Below are positions 27,238-35,400 of a DNA stretch of 41,043 bases, piece by piece. Made by a program: the position numbers and the translations under genes. The first letter of the stretch is position 1; each line of letters opens with the position of its first letter. The notes beneath the pieces are model-generated. The model did not search any database, had not been told where the DNA came from, and saw only the letters and a program-made list of their open reading frames with translations. The DNA comes from Pseudomonas spelaei. GTDB lineage: Bacteria > Pseudomonadota > Gammaproteobacteria > Pseudomonadales > Pseudomonadaceae. The stretch covers positions 1-41,043 of the forward strand of contig NZ_WNNK01000039.1 in NCBI RefSeq assembly GCF_009724245.1, in the 5' to 3' direction.

Positions 27238-28578
27238 TTAACTAACCGGCGTCAAGCCCAGCTCCCCTCGCCCATCCACAGGCACAACCACCGCACTACC
27301 ACTGGCCACAAAGTCTTCCTTGCGCAAAATCACCAAGGCGATCAGCGACACCAGCCCCGTGCCGACATAAAAGTACCAGGGCGACGTGATGTCGCCGGTG
27401 GCCTTGATCAGCCAGGTGGAGATCAGCGGCGCACTGCCACCGAACACCGCCACCGGGACGTTGTAGGCCACGGCAATCCCGGTGGAGCGGATGCGTGTGG
27501 GCAGCAGTTCACTCATCAGCGCGTAGGTTGAGGAGGCATACAACCCGAACAGGATCGCCACTGCCATCAGCGGGAAGAAGAACGAGCTGGCCGTCGCCGT
27601 CGGCGCCGACTTGAACAGCCAAAACATCGCCAGCGTGGCCAACGTACCAATCACCAGCAAGAACGGCTTACGCCCGTACTTGTCGGTAAACGCGCCACCA
27701 AACGGCATCACAAAGGCCGCCGAGAAACTGGCGACAAACACGTAGAGCAACGTGGTGCCGCTGTCGAACTTGAGGATTTTCGCCATGTAGGTCGAGGCGA
27801 AGGTCAGCACCAGATAGAAGATCGAGCTGTGCAGGGTGATGATGAAGAACACCAGGGCAATCGCCCGTTTCCACTGCCAGACTTCACGCAGTGGTGCCCG
27901 GGAGGTCTGCCCTGCCCGCTGCAACGCGAGGAACTCGGGGCTGTCTTCCAGCTTGAGACGGATATACATGGAGATCATGCCCAGGGGCGCGGCGATCAGG
28001 AACGGAATGCGCCAGGCCCACTCTTGCATCAGCTCGGCGCCGAGGATCCAGGTCATGCCGTTGGCCACTGCGCCCCCTACCAGCAGGCCAAGTACTGCGG
28101 TCACCATCAGCCAGCAGGTAGCGAACCCACGTCGACCGGGGCCGGCGTACTCGGAGATGAAGCTGGTCACGGTGCCGATTTCGCCACCCGCCGAGAAGCC
28201 CTGCACACAACGCACCAGTATCAGCAGGATCGGCGCGGCAATCCCGATGCTGGCGTAGGTCGGCAACAGGCCTAACAAAACCGTCGAGCCGGTCATCATC
28301 ACCAGTACAGTGATCAGGGTCTTGCGTCGGCCGATCTTGTCCGCCAACGGACCAAAGAACAGCCCACCCAGAGGCCGGATGAAAAAGCTCAGGGCAAACG
28401 CGGCGAAGCTCGCCAGCAGGCTGGTGGTGGGGTCGTCCGAGACGAAGAATGCCTGGCCGATGTACACGGCGAGAAAACCGTAGACACCGTAGTCGTACCA
28501 CTCGATCAGGTGACCGGAGGTGGCACCGATAAACGCACGGCGCCGCTTGCGGGCCGTGTCTTGCTGTTGAATGCCCAT
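27238..28578 (-). CDS. MFS permease of the metabolite:H+ symporter (MHS) family, 446 aa
   Basis: This is an inner-membrane importer of organic acids or zwitterions, of the ProP/KgtP/ShiA type. Diagnostic stretches are GHLIEWYDYGVYGF (22-35), FIRPLGGLFFGPLADKIGRR (66-85) and RCVQGFSAGGEIG (123-135). Twelve hydrophobic segments fit the 446-residue length. AGGAG lies about nine nt before the ATG. It is the last gene of a minus-strand operon behind thiolase and acyl-CoA ligase, with 40 nt between ligase stop and its start, so it most likely brings in the acid that the ligase activates. The substrate cannot be read from sequence. Alpha-ketoglutarate, shikimate and aromatic acids are all handled by relatives. 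Confidence 0.9.
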   Translation of the reverse strand: MGIQQQDTARKRRRAFIGATSGHLIEWYDYGVYGFLAVYIGQAFFVSDDPTTSLLASFAAFALSFFIRPLGGLFFGPLADKIGRRKTLITVLVMMTGSTVLLGLLPTYASIGIAAPILLILVRCVQGFSAGGEIGTVTSFISEYAGPGRRGFATCWLMVTAVLGLLVGGAVANGMTWILGAELMQEWAWRIPFLIAAPLGMISMYIRLKLEDSPEFLALQRAGQTSRAPLREVWQWKRAIALVFFIITLHSSIFYLVLTFASTYMAKILKFDSGTTLLYVFVASFSAAFVMPFGGAFTDKYGRKPFLLVIGTLATLAMFWLFKSAPTATASSFFFPLMAVAILFGLYASSTYALMSELLPTRIRSTGIAVAYNVPVAVFGGSAPLISTWLIKATGDITSPWYFYVGTGLVSLIALVILRKEDFVASGSAVVVPVDGRGELGLTPVS

Positions 28579-28618
28579 CTAAAGGACTCCTGTCTGATGT
28601 CTGTCCATGGAAAACGCT

Positions 28619-30151
28619 TCAGGGAACGGCGGTGACGCTCGTGTCTTTCAACCACTGCCGCAATTCGGTCTTGAGGACCTTGCCGTAGCTGTTCTTCGGC
28701 AGGTCGCTACGAAACAGGTACTTCTTGGGTTTTTTGAACGAGGCCATGCGCTCGATAAACCAGGCATTGAGCAGCGCTTCATTGAGCGCCTGTGCGTCCC
28801 GGGAAACCACAAAGGCTACCACTGACTCGCCCCACTGCGCATCCGGTTCACCGACCACGCAGACTTCAAACACATCGGGGTGCTGCGCCAGCACTTCCTC
28901 GACTTCCCGGGGGTACACATTGCTGCCGCCGGTGATGATCACATCCTTGGAGCGATCGGTGAGTGTCAGGTAGCCGGCCGGGTCCATAAAACCGATGTCG
29001 CCGGTCAACAGCCAGCCCTCCACCAGGGCCTGGCGGGTGGCGGTTTCGTTATGCCAATAGCCCTGCATCACGGTGGCGCCACGCACGGCGATTTCTCCGC
29101 GCTCGCCGCAAGGCACAGGGCTGTGGGCTGCATCCAGGATGCGGATTTCCACGCATGACTGCGCCTGGCCAACAGACGCCGCCAGCGTGGCCCACTCCGA
29201 CCGTTGCCGATCTGCGATCAGTTCACGGGGCAAGACGCTGATGGTCATCGGGCTCTCGCCCTGGCCATAGATCTGCACCAGGCGCGGGCCAAAGGTCTCG
29301 ACGGCCTCCATCAGATCGGCCAGGTACATCGGGCCGCCGCCGTAGACAATGGTCTTGATCCCCTCGCCGGCGTATTCCTGGCGACGCGCCTGTTCCACCA
29401 TACGCTTGACCATGGTCGGCGCGGCGAACAACGAGACATTCCCCAGTTCTGTGGCCAGCCCGAACAGCTCGGCAGCATCAAAACCACGGGACTCGGGGAC
29501 CACATGACGCGCGCCGCAGCGCACATGGATAAAGTTATAAAGGCCGGCGCCATGGGACATCGGCGCGGCATACACCGCAGCGTCTTCAGCACTGACCGGG
29601 TCCACGTCCGTGGCGTAGCACAGCGACATGGCGATCAGGTTGCCGTGGGACAGCATCACGCCCTTGGACCGCCCGGTGGTGCCGGAGGTGTAGAACAGCC
29701 AGGCCAGGTCGTGGTCCTGACGAATGCAGGGGAATTCCAGCCCTGAATCGCAGGCACTATCCGGCGGCGTTCGTCCGTCCAACTCACGGCATTCGGCGGG
29801 TAAACCCTGGGATGAAAACACCTGGCCACCGTCGGTAAAGATCAGTCGGGCCTCAGCGTTTTCGGCAATCCAGGCCGCTTCGCCAGGGTGCAGTTTGCTG
29901 TTGACCGGCACCGCCACCGCGCCGACCCACCAGATGGCGTAGAGCAGTTCCAGGTATTCACAACAGTTCTTCATCAACAGTGCCACATGGTCGCCGGGCA
30001 CAATGCCGTGCGTGTCCATCAGGTGCGCGGCACGTTGACGGACGCGGGCGGCAAAGGTGGCGTAGTCGGCAACTTGGCAGGCGCCCTCAAACAGTGCCGG
30101 GCGTTGTGGAAAACGGCGGCTGGTATCGTGTAGCCAATTGGCGATGTTCAT
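28619..30151 (-). CDS. Acyl-CoA ligase (class I adenylate-forming enzyme), 510 aa
   Basis: It activates a carboxylic acid with ATP to an acyl-adenylate and then to the CoA thioester, in the cytoplasm. Core motifs are all present: YTSGTTGRSKG (A3, 154-164), YGQGESP (A5, 295-301), TGD (A7, 383-385), DRSKDVIITGGSNVYPREVE (A8 hinge, 399-418) and SYGKVLK with catalytic K491. Length is normal for medium-chain or aromatic acyl-CoA ligases (about 500-550). The start lies 2 nt after the thiolase stop, so translation is coupled. Context (thiolase before, MHS permease after) points to catabolism of an imported acid. Motifs alone do not tell fatty from aromatic substrates. Confidence 0.9.
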   Translation of the reverse strand: MNIANWLHDTSRRFPQRPALFEGACQVADYATFAARVRQRAAHLMDTHGIVPGDHVALLMKNCCEYLELLYAIWWVGAVAVPVNSKLHPGEAAWIAENAEARLIFTDGGQVFSSQGLPAECRELDGRTPPDSACDSGLEFPCIRQDHDLAWLFYTSGTTGRSKGVMLSHGNLIAMSLCYATDVDPVSAEDAAVYAAPMSHGAGLYNFIHVRCGARHVVPESRGFDAAELFGLATELGNVSLFAAPTMVKRMVEQARRQEYAGEGIKTIVYGGGPMYLADLMEAVETFGPRLVQIYGQGESPMTISVLPRELIADRQRSEWATLAASVGQAQSCVEIRILDAAHSPVPCGERGEIAVRGATVMQGYWHNETATRQALVEGWLLTGDIGFMDPAGYLTLTDRSKDVIITGGSNVYPREVEEVLAQHPDVFEVCVVGEPDAQWGESVVAFVVSRDAQALNEALLNAWFIERMASFKKPKKYLFRSDLPKNSYGKVLKTELRQWLKDTSVTAVP

Positions 30152-30153
30152 CC

Positions 30154-31332
30154 TCAGCTCCGGCGCACTTGCAGCACCGAGGCATAGTTGGCGACCGCCA
30201 TCCCGCCCATATTGAACACCAGGCCGAACTCGGGGTTAGGCACCGACAGGCCAATAGGCTCCCCCGTCAATTGACGAAAGGCCATGGCATGCATCGACAC
30301 GCCGGTGGCGCCCACCGGGTGCCCCTTGGCCTTGAGCCCGCCGGACAGGTTCACCGGCAGGCGCCCGCCAGCACGCACCACACCGGAATCCAGTGCCCGA
30401 TGCCCTTCGCCCTTGGGCGCCAGGCCCATGGCTTCGTAGATCAACAGTTCGGCGATGGTGAAGCAGTCGTGGACTTCGGCAAAACTCAGGTCTGCCAGGG
30501 TCACATTGGCCCCGCGCAAGGCCGAGTGAATCGCCCGCTGCGGGCCGTCAAACGCGAGGATGTCGCGCTGGGCAATCGGCAGGAAATCGTTGACCTGGTT
30601 CATCGTACGAATCTGCACGTCACGCCGAAACAGCCGGGCGCGCTTGGGCGAGGCCAGGATAATCGCGGCGGCACCGTCGCTGATCAATGAGCAATCCGTC
30701 AGGCGCAGGTTATCGGCCACATACGGGTTGCTCTGGGAGACGTTGTTGCAATGTTCGAAATCCATGACCTTGCGCATTTGCGCCAATGGGTTGGCCATGG
30801 CATTGGAGTGGTTCTTGGTGGCAATGGCTGCCATCGAGGCCATCGGGCAGTGGTAACGCTCGGCGTACTGCCGCGCGGCCATGCCGAACAACTGCGGGAA
30901 GCTCAAGCCGGCTTCGGCCGCATCGTTCTGGTAACCGGCACCGGCCAGCGCCCGGGTGACCTCGGCGGTGGTGTTGCCGGTCATCTTTTCCGCACCCACC
31001 ACCAGTACCAATTCGGCGGCGCCGGAGAGAATCGCGTTGATCCCCGCCTGAATCGCCGCCGAACCCGAGGCACAGGCGTTCTCACAGCGGGTAGCCGGCT
31101 TGAACCGCAGGCCCGGATCGGCCTGCAACATCAGCGACGCGGGGAAACCATCGGGGACCATCCCCGAGTTGAAATGCCCGAGAAACAGCGCGTCGATCTC
31201 CGAGGCGTCAATGGCCGCGTCCGCCAGGGCCTCGCGGGTAACCTGGACGATCAGGTCTTCCAGGTTGGCACCGTCCAGGCGGCCAAAGCGGGAGTGACCG
31301 GCAGCAACAATCGATACGCAATCAACAGGCAT
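30154..31332 (-). CDS. Thiolase (acetyl-CoA acetyltransferase, SCP2-type), 392 aa
   Basis: It catalyses CoA-dependent thiolysis of a 3-ketoacyl-CoA, or the reverse condensation. The nucleophile is C87 in ENACASGSAA. The other active-site residues lie in EVHDCF (H288, C290) and KGHPVGATG (H338). The C-terminal FNMGGMAVANYA replaces the CxG motif of classical thiolases, as in the SCP-x/SCP2-type branch. Length (392) is typical. It is the first gene of the minus-strand operon, with the ligase 2 nt downstream. The start at 31332 follows a purine-rich GAGAAGAAG leader. It is divergent from the PAS-LuxR gene across a 152-bp region with a palindrome, so it is probably that regulator's target. The real substrate is unknown. 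Confidence 0.9.
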   Translation of the reverse strand: MPVDCVSIVAAGHSRFGRLDGANLEDLIVQVTREALADAAIDASEIDALFLGHFNSGMVPDGFPASLMLQADPGLRFKPATRCENACASGSAAIQAGINAILSGAAELVLVVGAEKMTGNTTAEVTRALAGAGYQNDAAEAGLSFPQLFGMAARQYAERYHCPMASMAAIATKNHSNAMANPLAQMRKVMDFEHCNNVSQSNPYVADNLRLTDCSLISDGAAAIILASPKRARLFRRDVQIRTMNQVNDFLPIAQRDILAFDGPQRAIHSALRGANVTLADLSFAEVHDCFTIAELLIYEAMGLAPKGEGHRALDSGVVRAGGRLPVNLSGGLKAKGHPVGATGVSMHAMAFRQLTGEPIGLSVPNPEFGLVFNMGGMAVANYASVLQVRRS

Positions 31333-31408
31333 GTTTAATTTCTTCTTCTCTTGGCTCGAACTTTCCCTACAATGGACTACCGTGCCAATTTCCCGCTAGT
31401 TCGTGCAA

Positions 31409-31428
31409 CTACTTACAAGGGTAAGTAG
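31409..31428. promoter_or_regulatory. Palindrome, candidate operator between thiolase and LuxR-type genes
   Basis: CTACTTAC (31409-31416) and GTAAGTAG (31421-31428) are perfect 8-bp inverted arms around AAGG. It lies 57 nt before the LuxR-type start and 77 nt before the thiolase start. Dimeric LuxR-type HTH proteins bind this kind of site, so it may serve both divergent promoters. No convincing -35/-10 pair was identified beside it. Confidence 0.5.
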
Positions 31429-31484
31429 CCGCTGCGACCGGCAACGTTCGCCGTGGCCGGATTCAACCTGAGGCAGGATGCCCG

Positions 31485-32057
31485 ATGACCGTCTTCGCAC
31501 AACAACTCCAAGACATCGAATGCCTGGCATTCAAGGTGTCGCCCGCCCCGCAACTGATTACCAGCCATCGGGTGATGCTCGACTGCAATGAGGCCTTCTT
31601 GCAGCTGTTCGGCTATCAGCGCGACGAACTGCTCAATCAGTTGACCCTGCTGATCTACCCGTCCCAGGCCGACTACAAGTCCATCGGCAAGCGCAGCCTC
31701 GACTGGTTGCACGACAGCCCCAGTGACTCCTATTCCGATGAGCGTTTCATGCAACACAAGAACGGCGAGGTGTTCTGGGCCAAGTCCCATGGCTACACCC
31801 TGACCCCCGACGACCCGTTCAAGCTGATGGTCTGGCACTTCGAGCGCCTGAACCGCACGCACCATGCCACCGGCGACCTCACGCCCCGGGAGCGGGAAAT
31901 CGCGATGCTCATCGTCAATGGGTTGAAGTCCAAGGAAATCGCCAAGCAACTGGAAATCTCCCACCGCACCGTGGAAGTCCACCGGGCGCGGCTGATGAAA
32001 AAAATGCAGGCGAAAAATATTGTCGAACTGGTGTCGAAAATCATTTTTGTCAGTTGA
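31485..32057 (+). CDS. PAS-LuxR transcriptional regulator, 190 aa
   Basis: An N-terminal PAS-like sensor (about 10-120: CNEAFLQLFGYQRDELLNQ, then DERFMQHKNGEVFWAKSHG) is followed by a LuxR/FixJ-type helix-turn-helix (about 131-187: DLTPREREIAMLIVNGLKSK, EIAKQLEISHRTVEVHRARL, then MKKMQAKNIVELV). It has no receiver or autoinducer domain. The length of 190 fits the PAS-LuxR single-component regulators common in Pseudomonas. GAGGCAGGA gives the Shine-Dalgarno, and an out-of-frame ATG at 31478 is ignored. It is divergent from the thiolase-ligase-permease operon and upstream of the decarboxylase-like gene on its own strand, so either may be its target. Confidence 0.88.
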   Translation: MTVFAQQLQDIECLAFKVSPAPQLITSHRVMLDCNEAFLQLFGYQRDELLNQLTLLIYPSQADYKSIGKRSLDWLHDSPSDSYSDERFMQHKNGEVFWAKSHGYTLTPDDPFKLMVWHFERLNRTHHATGDLTPREREIAMLIVNGLKSKEIAKQLEISHRTVEVHRARLMKKMQAKNIVELVSKIIFVS

Positions 32058-32188
32058 CGGTATGCATTCATGCCCCCTTTGGCGGGTCATTTATAGCCAA
32101 CGATTACAACCCACAGGTCCTGCGGTAGCTACGCTGAACTTCGCTTAAACGGAGTTCTCGCAAGCGTCTATCTTAAAGGACTAACAAC

Positions 32189-33619
32189 ATGGCTCAATTT
32201 GATCGTTCCACCGCCTCGTCCAACCACCCGTCAACCCCGCCCCGTACCGAGGGCACTCGTTCCAGCCGCCTCACCCTCGACAACGCCGGCCCCGTGCAGA
32301 TGGGTTTCTGGGTGCCCAATCGGGTGTGGGCCACCGCCAAGTTCCTGGTGCCTCTTCGCGACTTCATCGCCGCCAAGAAGAAAGCCGGCACACTCACGCC
32401 GATGCGCCCGCAACTCATCGAATTCAAGCGCTGGGTGACCACCAACAGCGTGTACCGCATGTGGGTGACGTCGATGATCGACCAGTCCAATGCCTATGTC
32501 CTGACCCTTGATCCCGAAACCCAGGAACACATCAAGGACCAGGATGGCGACACGCTGTGGATCAAGGACTACGACAGTTTCTTCGAAATACTCAACGAAA
32601 TCGTCACCACCTCCTCCTCGTTCAATGCCACGGCGCAGGTCGGTACGCCGATGAATGCCTTCCTGGCCATTTCCATGGCCACTGAAGCCGGCGTGGCGGT
32701 GTTTCACGACGAGACGTTCAACCAGCAATTCAAGAAGGTGCTGGACACTTGGAACACCTTCCTCAAAAGCCCCGAATCCCTCGACAAACTGGACATCAAT
32801 GATCCCGAGAAAGAAGGCTCGTGGATTTCCGAGGCCGCCTGGGCCGCCGGTGTATGGGACCAGATGGAGTGCGACCCGAAGCAACCGGGTTATGGCTTCG
32901 ATTCCTGGAACGCGTTTTTCATCCGCAAATTCGTGCCCGGTGCGCGGCCTTTCCAGGGCGACCCACTGACCCAGATCGACATTGGCTGCGAGACCACGCC
33001 GTGGCAATACGAAAACAATATCGCCTTCGAGACCGACTTCTGGATCAAGGACGTCAACTATTCGCTGCTGGATCTTTTTGCCGGCCAGTCACAGTGGGCG
33101 AAGCCGTTTGAAGGTGGCCAGATCTATCAGGGATTCCTGTCCGCCACTCACTATCACCGCTGGAACGCGCCACTGGACGGCACCATCCTGCGCTCATGGG
33201 TGCAACCGGGCACCTACTTTGCCCAACGCCCGGCGCAGGGTGAAGGTGAAGGCACCTGGGAAGGCACCGAGTCGCAGCCCTACCTGGGGCATGTGGCCGC
33301 TCGCGCTATCTTTATTTTCGAACACGCCACCTGTGGTTATGTGGCATTGATCTGCATCGGCATGGTCGAGGTGTCGACCTGCATCATCGAACCGCAGTTT
33401 ATCGTCAACGAAGGCAGCGCTCCGGTGACAATCACCCGCGGCACCGAGATCGGGCACTTCGAATTCGGAGGGTCGACCCACATGATGGTGTTCCAGAAGG
33501 ATCGGGTACGCCTTGAGCAATGGGCGATTGATGCGGTGGCCCACCAGAATGATCCGCAGCCGACAGCCATGGGGACGGTGATTGCGACGGCGCTGGATAC
33601 GCAAAACCACGGTCGCTGA
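32189..33619 (+). CDS. Phosphatidylserine decarboxylase-family protein, PsiD-like, 476 aa
   Basis: This is a pyruvoyl-dependent decarboxylase candidate. The N-terminal half (about 50-190, PRNRVWATAKF-like start through FEILNEIVTTSSSFN) matches the layout of the extra domain in PSD-like and PsiD-type enzymes. The C-terminal half (about 230-440) has the PSD fold traits: FFIRKFVPGARPF, then THYHRWNAPLDG (H321, H323) and finally FEFGGSTHMMVFQ. G428-S429 in GGST is the expected self-cleavage site that makes the pyruvoyl group. No membrane segment is seen, and housekeeping bacterial Psd is shorter (about 290) with LGST. So an amino-acid or amine substrate is as likely as phosphatidylserine. AAAGGA (32175-32180) lies 8 nt before the ATG. 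It follows the PAS-LuxR gene by 131 nt. Confidence 0.82.
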   Translation: MAQFDRSTASSNHPSTPPRTEGTRSSRLTLDNAGPVQMGFWVPNRVWATAKFLVPLRDFIAAKKKAGTLTPMRPQLIEFKRWVTTNSVYRMWVTSMIDQSNAYVLTLDPETQEHIKDQDGDTLWIKDYDSFFEILNEIVTTSSSFNATAQVGTPMNAFLAISMATEAGVAVFHDETFNQQFKKVLDTWNTFLKSPESLDKLDINDPEKEGSWISEAAWAAGVWDQMECDPKQPGYGFDSWNAFFIRKFVPGARPFQGDPLTQIDIGCETTPWQYENNIAFETDFWIKDVNYSLLDLFAGQSQWAKPFEGGQIYQGFLSATHYHRWNAPLDGTILRSWVQPGTYFAQRPAQGEGEGTWEGTESQPYLGHVAARAIFIFEHATCGYVALICIGMVEVSTCIIEPQFIVNEGSAPVTITRGTEIGHFEFGGSTHMMVFQKDRVRLEQWAIDAVAHQNDPQPTAMGTVIATALDTQNHGR

Positions 33620-33633
33620 GATCCTGAAAACCT

Positions 33634-33748
33634 TGTAGCCGCTGCCGAGGTACGAGGCTGCGATGCATGTCCGCAGGACTGCCTGGGGGTCGCTGCGTCG
33701 GAATGCCGCCCAAACCCATCGCAGCCTCGTTCCTCGGCAGCGGCTACA
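33634..33748. repeat. Long hairpin repeat, copy 1 (32-nt arms, one mismatch)
   Basis: TGTAGCCGCTGCCGAGGTAC and onward (33634-33665) pairs with 33717-33748 at 31 of 32 positions. The 51-nt loop carries TGTCCGCAGGACTGCC and GGGGGTCGCTGCG, the reverse complement (with changes) of the loop of the copy at 36987-37089. It lies between the decarboxylase-like gene and the RpiR-type gene, where it could act as a transcription barrier. It looks like a dispersed Pseudomonas REPIN-type element. Confidence 0.8.
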
Positions 33749-33792
33749 TAAATCCGCCTCTCCGAAAAAGTCATTGTGTTGTCATAACCGGC

Positions 33793-33841
33793 AATGTTAT
33801 GTTTCTAACAGAGAATATAATTATGCAATATTGATAACATT
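33793..33841 (+). promoter_or_regulatory. A/T-rich promoter/operator region of the rpiR-ddp operon
   Basis: TATAAT at 33816-33821 is a perfect -10 hexamer 45 nt before the regulator ATG. There is no good -35 at 16-18 nt. It is framed by AATGTTAT (33793-33800) and ATAACATT (33834-33841), exact inverted 8-mers 33 nt apart. An RpiR-type dimer could bind these arms and control its own operon. This is by far the most A/T-rich stretch of the neighbourhood. Confidence 0.45.
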
Positions 33842-33866
33842 CGCGATCACCCTTTTCGAGACCGTC

Positions 33867-34721
33867 ATGGACAAGCACAGCTTCCAACTGACGCTGGAAC
33901 AACAGTTCCCCACGCTGACGCCCACCGGTAAGCGCATTGCCACCTATCTGCTGGGCAACCTGCAGCAATTGCCATTCGAGACCGCCGACAGCATCGCCCA
34001 GCAAGCCGGGACAACCGGCATTTCAGTCGGACGCTTCTTGCGTGCCCTGGGCTATCGCAACCTCGATGACGTCAAGCAAGGCCTGCGCGGCGACACGCCG
34101 GCGTCGTGGTTGATCACTGACCGGCTGGGGGCCTTTCGCGATGAGAGTGACCAGGAAGACGCCCTCGACCGCTCCCTGAAGCGGGAAATCGAGGCCATCG
34201 AACATGTGTATGGCCTGGCCCGCAGCCCGGCGTTCAGCACTATCGTGCAGCAGATTGTCGAGGCCGATGCGGTGTTTATCCTCGGCATCCAGTCCACCCG
34301 CGGCATCCTCAACGCCTTTCACAGTCACCTGGAACACATCCGGCCCAAGGTCTATTACGTCGATGGCCTGTCGGGGATCTACGCCGAGACCCTGAACTCG
34401 GGCTTTGAGAAACCCTACGCAATCATTTCCGACTTCCGTGCCTACTCTGCCGTCACGCCCACCTTTTGCGAAATCGCCAACCTGCACCACCTGCCGCTGG
34501 CGCTGATCACCGACCTGCAATGCCCCTGGGCCCGGGACTACGAGCTGGACCTGTTGCAACTGAAGACTGATGTCGGCCAGTTCTGGGATTCCCTGGCGCC
34601 GCTGGCCTGTCTGTTCAACTTGATCGTCTCGGCTGTTGCCGAACAATACGGCGAGCGCCTGGATGCGCGCCTGGCGAAAAATCGTGCCCTGCAACAAGCT
34701 TTCGGCCAGTTTGAATCCTGA
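33867..34721 (+). CDS. RpiR/MurR-family regulator (HTH_6 + SIS), 284 aa
   Basis: An N-terminal RpiR-type helix-turn-helix (about 10-75: LTPTGKRIATYLLGN, then ETADSIAQQAGTTGISVGRF and LRALGYRNLDDVKQGL) is followed by a SIS sugar-phosphate-type sensor (about 120-260: AVFILGIQSTRGILNAF, then YAIISDFRAYSAVT). The ATG at 33867 is chosen because upstream in-frame codons run into the repeat and the A/T-rich promoter. Its length (284) is the family norm. It is the first gene of a run rpiR-ddpX-ddpABCDF with 21 nt to ddpX, so it probably represses or activates this operon. SIS domains usually bind phosphosugars such as MurNAc-6-phosphate, so a cell-wall-derived signal is plausible, but the ligand is unknown. 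Confidence 0.88.
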   Translation: MDKHSFQLTLEQQFPTLTPTGKRIATYLLGNLQQLPFETADSIAQQAGTTGISVGRFLRALGYRNLDDVKQGLRGDTPASWLITDRLGAFRDESDQEDALDRSLKREIEAIEHVYGLARSPAFSTIVQQIVEADAVFILGIQSTRGILNAFHSHLEHIRPKVYYVDGLSGIYAETLNSGFEKPYAIISDFRAYSAVTPTFCEIANLHHLPLALITDLQCPWARDYELDLLQLKTDVGQFWDSLAPLACLFNLIVSAVAEQYGERLDARLAKNRALQQAFGQFES

Positions 34722-34742
34722 CCCTGAAGAGGATGTGTTTGC

Positions 34743-35285
34743 GTGAATAACAGTCCCTTGGTAGAGATCGACCCCCAGGTGTACCCGGTGCAGATCGACC
34801 TGATCTACGCCAGCTCCGACAACCTGGCAGGCCGTGTGATCTATCGCACTAATCGTTGCCTGTTGCATGTCGACGCGGCCGCCTGCCTGCACAAGGCCAG
34901 CCACGCGGCGCGCCAGGCCGGGTTGACCCTGCGCATCCTGGATGCCTATCGGCCCGCGTACGCCCAGCAGTTGCTCTGGCAGGTCCTGCCCGACCCCAAC
35001 TACGTACGCGACCCGCGCCTGGGCTCGCATCACACCCGAGGCGTGGCCGTCGACCTGACCCTGGTCGACGCACACGGCGAAGCCCTGGACATGGGCACCG
35101 CCTTCGACGCCATGGAACCCAAGTCCCACCCGTTCTACCCCGATTTACCGCCCCAGGTGCAACGCAATCGCCTGTTGTTGATGGGGATCATGCTGAGCGC
35201 CGGCTTCAAGGCCATCACCACCGAATGGTGGCACTACGAGCTGCCGGACGCCGAACACTTCCCCCTGATCGAGGAGCCCCGCTGA
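34743..35285 (+). CDS. ddpX: D-alanyl-D-alanine dipeptidase (VanX/DdpX family), 180 aa
   Basis: This is a zinc peptidase that cleaves free D-Ala-D-Ala in the cytoplasm. The family signature is intact: DAYRP with R70, SHHTRGVAVD (S95, zinc ligands H97 and D104) and EWWHYEL (catalytic E161, zinc ligand H164). The 180-residue length and lack of a signal peptide fit E. coli DdpX (about 190). The GTG at 34743 is the start, with a purine-rich AAGAGGATG about 10 nt upstream. It follows rpiR closely and precedes the dipeptide importer, so imported cell-wall dipeptide would be split here to D-alanine. It is unlikely to give vancomycin resistance by itself, since no vanH/vanA-type ligase is near. Confidence 0.92.
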   Translation: MNNSPLVEIDPQVYPVQIDLIYASSDNLAGRVIYRTNRCLLHVDAAACLHKASHAARQAGLTLRILDAYRPAYAQQLLWQVLPDPNYVRDPRLGSHHTRGVAVDLTLVDAHGEALDMGTAFDAMEPKSHPFYPDLPPQVQRNRLLLMGIMLSAGFKAITTEWWHYELPDAEHFPLIEEPR

Positions 35286-35400
35286 CCGTTTACCGCCACA
35301 CCACAACAATAAGCAGCACGCTTTAGCTCCAACTGCCCGGTTATACATTTAATAAAAAACCTGACGACGTTCCCCTCATCTGATGATCAAGGAAACCGGC

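Noticed and set aside
31360..31385. Possible sigma54 promoter (TGGCAC on the minus strand) for the thiolase gene
   Set aside because: The GC element at the required spacing is missing, so it does not fit the -24/-12 consensus.
33663..33866. N-terminal extension of the RpiR-type protein by 68 codons
   Set aside because: The extra codons run through the hairpin repeat and the A/T-rich promoter. The family-like start is at 33867.
34743..35285. Vancomycin-resistance function for the VanX-like gene
   Set aside because: No vanH- or vanA-type ligase or VanRS system is nearby. Linkage to a dipeptide importer and the Gram-negative context point to D-Ala-D-Ala catabolism.
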